DNA of 64,000 bases. Source: Norana najaformis. Taxonomy: Eukaryota; Annelida; Clitellata; Crassiclitellata; Hormogastridae. A program made the translations under genes and the position numbers. A model generated the notes under the pieces. It saw only the letters and a program-made list of their open reading frames with translations, did not search any database and was not told the origin of the DNA. The stretch covers positions 45,072,476 through 45,136,475 of the forward strand of contig OZ029913.1 in assembly GCA_964023275.1 (NCBI GenBank). The letters are read 5' to 3'. Below are positions 57,741 through 64,000 of the stretch, piece after piece; position 1 is the stretch's first letter, and each line of letters opens with the position of its first letter.

Positions 57741-60700
57741 TTTATGCAGTATTTTGAACCAAGCATTTCTCTAAGCCCAAGAAACCGAGGGTAAGCAATT
57801 TAAAAACGTATAAACAGGTTAACTGATCCTGGAATCTGCAAATTTGATTAATCGTAGAAAATGCAGTGAAAATGCATTCTCCATGCTGCATAGGTACTGT
57901 TTATTTCATTTGGTTCTGCAATTTAGGTAGGTCAAATGTCCTTCATGTGGAATCAAACTCAAGACTAGTCCACAAACAAGATGTTCAGAATATTACAAAA
58001 ATAATGGTAAACATGCAGACAAACATGTACATTTCAGCTAAAGGTAGAAATTGACAGAGCTTCACTTAATTTGACTTAATCTTACACAACTTCACCAAAA
58101 CTAAACAGATTCTAGAAAAATTTCAACAGCCTGTCTGTCGGTCTTCAGTATCCATCTTTGGTCTTCGTCATGGCTGACTCCAAAGACCAACGTCTCCATA
58201 CATCAGCAAAATCCCAGTTAACTTTATTGTCTCCTACCAAAAATTTCTTTGCAGTCTCTAAGCTCAAGCCACCTGGGCCTCAGACCACTAGTCCCTTGCC
58301 TATCTGACTGCTACCATTTGCATTTCTTCCCATATTCATCTCCTGCCTTAAATGTAAAGAGGATTACATGTTACGCCTAAATACTTTGGCTTCCCTATCA
58401 TCTGCACCCTGTTCAATGTACCACTGCCATGTCCAGTCGTCCAACCTCTTTGTTCCCTAGCAAAATCCCGACAGACCTCGTATCCTAGTCTAAATGTTTC
58501 TACCCAAAATTTCTCTGCAGTCTCTCAGCTCAAGGCACCTATGTCTCAGAACAACAGTTATGCCCAAAATATTCTGGCTTCTCTTCATCCCTGTCATTTG
58601 CTGCCTGCTCTCTATGAGCCTCCACTAAGCCCAGCCATCCATCTAGGCATCTCTCCTGCCCTGTTGCGGTCTGTCTCCAGAAAGCTAGAATGCTTCCTCC
58701 TCGGATCCCAATATCATTTGGCCATACAGTGCAAACCTTCAACATTGGTCTGCTGGTTATAAGATGACCATGTGTTACCTGAAGCTACCAGTCAATACTT
58801 AGGGGTCTGTTTCTGCTAATCTGCTCCTCTGTCTTTCTCTTGGGTTGACCATATGGGACCGTAAACTTGTTTCCCTTTGCTGGGTCACCGCCCCACCCTA
58901 ACAACTGGATCTCTGCTCTGATCACTTGTTGCTTTCCGTTACTGACTGACCTGCATCCTCCAGACACTAACCGGACCACTGATATTCGACCACAATAGTC
59001 ACTCTGCATACAGCTTCTATAGGGCCTCGATGCTATGCTAAGTTCTGCTTAAATACAGGGCACAGTTAAACTGATAAACATTCAAGAAATATGCATGACT
59101 TCTTAGTAGGCCTAACCAAACGATTCATAGATGAACACCACTGTGCCAGTCTATACTACAATATTCTGTCGAAATATATATATATATATATATATATATA
59201 CTGCAAGAAATCTCCGACACTCTTGCAAACTTGTGTGTAGTTGTCTCTAGCAAAGGCGAGCTGCCTAACTTAGGGATCACCGGAATATTCAGCAGGCAAT
59301 TTACTGAATAAACAGACTTCATGTCAAAAACACTCAGATTATGTAATTATTTTTTACAAAATTTGGATAACAAAATAAATTGTGTGCTATGCTCTCTTAA
59401 ATGTAATGTCTGGAAATAGCAGATACTAGTGAAACCAGAACAGTCACCAGGTAATAATGCAGTTAATGCAGCCTGATAGAACTATTGTGGCCTTGTCACT
59501 ATTTTTAAGTAGGCAACAAAGAATGCATTGTAACACCAGCTGCTAATCTGTATGAACACTTTAGCCACACCACTGAGTTGCGTGTCTGCTGACAGCAGAC
59601 ATTACTTTAAGAAGTGTTACAAGCTGATTTGTGAAGCCCGTAAAGTGTCTGATAACAGCTTCTTACCTATTGCAATGACTTCTTTGGTCCAGGTGTTTTT
59701 GCACTGAAGCTTGATAAGAAAGCTTATGAGGAACACTATTATGTTTAAGAAACACTTAAGATTAGTTTCACACAGTAACTGATTTGTTGAGTGCTTGCAC
59801 TGTAAAGCAATGCACAGGTTCAAGCCTCCACTGAACAAGACCTCAGCCCACAGATGCTCAGTACCACGAATGTACTTTCTTCTTCTTCTTCCTCTTCCTC
59901 CTCCTCCTCCTTCTTACCCTCCTCCTCCTCCTATTCTTTCTATTATTACTATTTTAATTTTTAATGTTAGTATTATTTACATAAGGTGTTACACACCCAT
60001 GGGCTGCATAAAATCAAACCAAAGAGAAGATAATATATCTGAAATGCCTACAATTCCTCGATATCCACAGAGGTTGTGAAGAGGAAAGGCGTGGCCACGG
60101 TACACCTGTGACCATAAGGTTAAGGTGCCAAATTAAACTGTGGCTTGAAGGCCATGGTATTAGGGTGAAACCATCATGTCTCTTGCCATCAGTTCCAGAC
60201 AGACCAGGTGGCTCTTTGATTGTAGGAAAGCCAGCAAGGATGAAGCTTCAACAAATGAGGTCATTCAGAACAGGGTGTCTAACAGTGCAACACGAGTCCA
60301 ATGAACAAGAAAGCAGGTGCAAACCACCTGCACCTACCAGCGATCCACAGAGACAGTTAATGTTACGCTATGTAGGTCACATTATATTGGTTTCAAGACA
60401 AAGAACTAGAGCTATTTTTTTCAGCCTCATCATCTAAGTCTCAGGACATATGCAGTGATGGGTAGAGCAAACTCCAGTCACCACCATACACAGCACAAAC
60501 CGCACTGAGCCTGGTAGTGTGAATCTATGTTTGAAGTGCCGGGGTTGATTACAACCTTTTCTACTGGTACCCTGTCCCAGTAGGATTACAAGTTACATAG
60601 ATTATCATCAGGGTAAGAGACTGTACTTTCGGTACACCAGTCCTTAAGCACCGTTTCAAACTGGGAATCTATCAGCCGTGAATGGCAGAATGCATAGAAC

Positions 60701-61200
60701 GATGGACTGGAGAATCCAGATGTCTGCAGCAGAAGCCAGGAAGGCCCATAACCAATCCTCTCATCTTAACTGGGAGAGTGGCCTGTTACCACTAACTGTC
60801 TGACATGGACAGGTTTAGAAGAAGGGCGGGGAAATCATAAAAGACAGAATCATAACTTTCAAGGTGAGGATGGCCACAGCAGAGGAAGCAGTAGTGTTAG
60901 AAGCAGCTTAGTAGAGCTAAGCGACCATCTAAGCATGTTTTGGGAAGCCATCTTATATGGGAATTGCCAGAGACAATTTTAAATGAGCTTCCAGCATGGA
61001 TGACAGGCCAACAGAATTAGAAGGTGGAGCACCTACTCATTTAGCTTCTGCAGGATTGACGGCCAAAATCGACTGAGTGACTCCGAAGTAAAATTCAAAG
61101 CAGAATGCAATAATACCTCACACTCCGCTTCATGAAGTAATATCACATTCTTATTATTAGAATTATTATAATACAAATAATAATAATTATTATCATTATA
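57740..61200. other. 3.5 kb without recognised gene
   Basis: Contains an old internal duplication (about 58235-58315 and 58508-58590, sharing CAAAAATTTCTTTGCAGTCTC-like blocks), (TA)n at 59176-59200 and a (CTT)/(CTC) tract at 59878-59935. A plus-strand frame at 60108-60437 shows no motif I can assign. Confidence 0.4.
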
Positions 61201-61440
61201 GGCATTTAATTTTCACAGCCCTTACATCCTGGGCTGTCACAGAATTGATCAGCCAGGTGGACATACTTGAAGGAACATAGCAGTTTTAACTCCCTTCCTA
61301 AATCGATTGGCAGCTGGTGGTTATTATGCCAGGCTATTCCAGACAGATGGTCCAACAACTGTGAAACAGACTCAGTGAGCCGTATGTCCTGTTGGAGATT
61401 GCAGTGAGTTGCCAGTACACAGTGGTCAGCCACCTATCTC
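61200..61440 (-). mobile_element. LINE 3' end fragment
   Basis: On the minus strand, in one of two shifting frames, CFTVVGPSVWNSL then RFRKGVKTAMF reads as the C-terminal LINE signature. Confidence 0.6.
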
Positions 61441-61554
61441 TTGTCTTTGCTTACAAATATTGCACTCACTCGTTGGATGCTTTGCTTTCTTTCTGTTACC
61501 CCAAGCCAGAACAATACTAGGTGTAATGAAATGTAATGTAACACAATGTATTGC

Positions 61555-61660
61555 AAATCTCCAAAACCTTTAAGCACCTTGTAGAAACTGAAATTAGGAA
61601 GACCAACTTATTCACCAGTGCTTAGTCAAAACAAGTCCTCAAAAGGCAGGTTGATTGGTC
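61555..61660 (-). mobile_element. LINE family A 3' tail fragment
   Basis: ACCAACTTATTCACCAGTGC, TTAGTCAAAACAAGTC and AAAGGCAGG are a diverged match to the family A 3' region. Confidence 0.55.
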
Positions 61661-62429
61661 AGTTTTAATGCCATGGGTGTAACCCACAGAGGTCAAGCCA
61701 TGACCATACATACATACATAACACAAACATACATAATGAAGCAATCAAACTACTGAGTAAACTTACCTCTACAGATTAAATGGCTTAACAACGAGACACT
61801 TCTTCTGAGATCTATACTGCATTTTCAGAATCATTTCTCTCTTCATTCATCGATTTTGTGTGTTTTAGCATGGTGTTTGGATGCATGATATCATAGCCTT
61901 ATGTACCATCACTGGAATGGTCCATCTACACAGAGGAATTTCCCTTACTTTATCTTACCTTATAATTTGTAGGGGCAAAATCACTCCAGTTATTGTACTT
62001 ATGCATGTACATACCAGTCAATACTCATCTAATGCCTTTCTGTCAATAGTCACCTTACCTTCTGACTCATCTGGAGCCTTATTAATAGAAGGAGATAATT
62101 TGCAGGTGGTCTGCCTGGGATTGACAGGCCACCCAGTCAACAAGCGAACAGATGGGGGAGGGGCAGTGATATACACTCACATCTTCAACCTTGGCCTCAG
62201 AGCTGCAAGTTACACATGAAAGGCTTTCACCTAAGAAAGGCCTCTTATGCGAGAGAATGACTGGCAGATAACAATCCTGAGATCGTAACCTCTTTGAAGA
62301 GCATGGCCCATACCTGTGAGGTGTTCTGTGCTCAAAGAAAACATTGAACAATAGCCAACCAATTCAGTCGGTTGGACATCGTTTATGAACATTAACGACT
62401 GTCATTGCTCAATGCATATCAAAGGCAGA

Positions 62430-62625
62430 CTGACAACAAGAACATTGCACACACCATCACAACCAACAACATCGATAACTCAAACACTATGAACACTTCC
62501 AATATCAAGAAGAACACCAACAATGACAACAAAACTGAAGTAACAACACCCATACTACCAACAATAACAACACCAAGAACACCAATAATACCAACAACAA
62601 CAACAACATCAACATCAGTGGTTTC
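62430..62625. repeat. ACA/AAC-rich low-complexity tract
   Basis: Imperfect ACAACA, ACACCA and AATAAC units give a Thr/Asn-rich plus-strand frame (62405-62632), which I treat as an artefact. Confidence 0.8.
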
Positions 62626-62704
62626 TGCATGAGTCTCTCGTCACGTATTTAGCTTAATCCCATCACTTCGCATCTTCTTTATCTTGTACAAAATTTGCTT
62701 GATG

Positions 62705-63610
62705 TAATGTAATGTAATGTAACAAACATTTATATAGCGCTCTTCAAGTACCTCTCAAAAGCGCTGATGACACGGCTATCCTACCGATCTAAACAAGTGC
62801 GCTTTCAAGTTAACAGAGAATGAACATTGAGTTAAACTAAGTGAAAAAGTACCAATGTTTAAAGGGAGACTGTTCCAGAACGATGGACCAAAGCAGGAGA
62901 AGGCACGATGAGCACGCAACGACGTGCGGTAACGTGGAATCAGCATATCTCCACGAGCAGCAGAACGCAGCAACCGGCCACCAGGTCGACTGGAAACAGG
63001 AACACGCAGCTCCCGAATGTAAGCCGGCGCAGTGCCAACTGTAGCAGAATGGACAAGTAGAAGAACCTTGAACCGAATCTGTTCCGAAATAGGAAGCCAG
63101 TGTAGAGTCTCCCTGATGTAGTCCGAAATGTGAGAACACTTTGGGAGATTTGCAACCACCCGAGCAGCACAGTTCAAGACAGACTGGAGCTGGCCAAGTT
63201 TGAACTTCGGGAGATCCGCCAGGATAGAATTGCAGTAGTCGATTCATGCGAGGACGAACGAGTGGACCAGAGTAACAGCAGCTTCGAAGGACAGGTTGCG
63301 CTGTAACACACGAATCTGCCTCAGCTGATAGAAACAGGATCTACAGAGATAGTTGACATGATCAGCCATAGTTAGTTCACCATCGAGGAGGACGCCCAGG
63401 TCACGAACCACAGGTAACGCACCCAAGCCAGGAAATCCAGCCTGTAGTGCTTCAGCATCAATCCCGGAACGCGCCCGACGTCTGCCCAGCCAAATGTACT
63501 GGGTTTTGGCCTCATTTAACAGTTGTTTGCTCAGACTTCGTTTGCAACTGAGTCTACGTCTGAGTCTTTTTTCTTGATTCCAGCATGGTTTTGTCCATTT
63601 TTTAGACAAT
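62705..63610 (-). mobile_element. LINE family D 3' half
   Basis: Minus strand from 63610: NEAKTQYIWLGRRRARSGID, VVRDLGVLLDGELTMADHV, SCFYQLRQIRVLQRNLS, VTLVHSFVLA, then after one frameshift NCAARVVANLPKCSHISDYI, ETLHWLPISEQIRFKVLL, AFSCFGPSFWNSLP and LKAHLF, with a tail of TTACATTACAT units at 62705-62722. Only one or two lesions, so a fairly recent 5'-truncated copy. Confidence 0.88.
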
Positions 63611-64000
63611 GTTTTGTCCCATCAATCGGTACCTTCCTACCATCTGGCTCATCTACCATAAGGCTGGACCAGTTAAGCCTCAGACATACAGACCTGCTTG
63701 TCATCAGTAACCACAAAAATCTTGGATCAGTGAAGAAAAGTGAGTAGATTCTTTTGCGTTGCATAGAACATCAGCCATGGTGAAGTTCTGCAACAAGTTA
63801 GCAGCCTGTCCTGCTCCTCACACCTGCTGGCTCAACAGACATCCAAGCGCTGTATGATCTTCCAACTGTAAGGGATTGCTTGATGGTAAGGCAGTCATGT
63901 GCCCTGGGTTGCACTGCGGACCACATACTCTGTCATTCTTCATCCTCGAAGCAATGCAGTTCAGGAACTCTGGACATGGTGTCAACTATCAGTTTTAGAT
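63610..64000. other. Unassigned sequence at the window edge
   Basis: The adjacent minus frame 63531-63764 overlaps the LINE end and continues without RT motifs; the last 250 bp show nothing I recognise. Confidence 0.35.

Noticed and set aside
60108-60437. 109-codon plus-strand frame as a gene
   Set aside because: Lacks recognisable motifs, sits amid element debris and has no convincing exon structure.

Overview
The window looks like nuclear DNA of an invertebrate animal, probably aquatic; I cannot name the species. It is AT-rich, its genes are split by GT-AG introns of about 0.4 to 5 kb, the two recognisable host genes are animal-specific (polycystin-1 and a sorbin/SH3 adaptor), and the rest is dominated by CR1/L2-like LINE debris, cut-and-paste DNA transposons, tRNA-derived SINEs and simple repeats.

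Layout. 632-9923 (+): the last eight exons of a polycystin-1 (PKD1) gene, from the extracellular polycystin domain through the last membrane helices and pore region to the cytoplasmic tail and stop; the gene starts outside the window. 12093-33625 (-): a nearly complete SORBS-family gene (vinexin / CAP-ponsin / ArgBP2) with a start codon, a SoHo-type region, a basic-acidic helix and three C-terminal SH3 domains. Thirteen exons were found; twelve chain together in phase, and one phase break (32009 to 26863) says an exon is missing from my model. The two genes are tail to tail, 2.2 kb apart.

The introns hold a 1.28 kb Mutator-like (MULE) element with a decayed transposase (16734-18014), a piece of reverse-transcriptase C-terminal region (19220-19935), a SINE (25385-25655) and a decayed LINE (28355-31085) into which a TA-flanked mariner/pogo-type MITE (29402-30038) inserted; a second copy of that MITE is in a PKD1 intron (7072-7655).

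From 33.6 kb to the end I find no host gene. It contains a long polypyrimidine tract, LINE fragments, a broken copy of an unnamed multicopy invertebrate gene family (36883-38235) joined directly to a LINE tail, a perfect (CAGG)83 array grown inside a LINE 3' end (43610-43941), a 384 bp hAT-type MITE packed with CGTACG motifs (44184-44567), and one LINE with an uninterrupted 1141-codon ORF (47979-51404, -) carrying endonuclease, reverse transcriptase and an N-terminal 2A-like motif. Minisatellites and simple repeats fill much of 51.8-56 kb, and another LINE 3' half closes the window (62705-63610).

Polycystin-1 is a membrane receptor/channel subunit and SORBS proteins are cytoplasmic adaptors at cell-matrix and cell-cell contacts; their adjacency is probably incidental.
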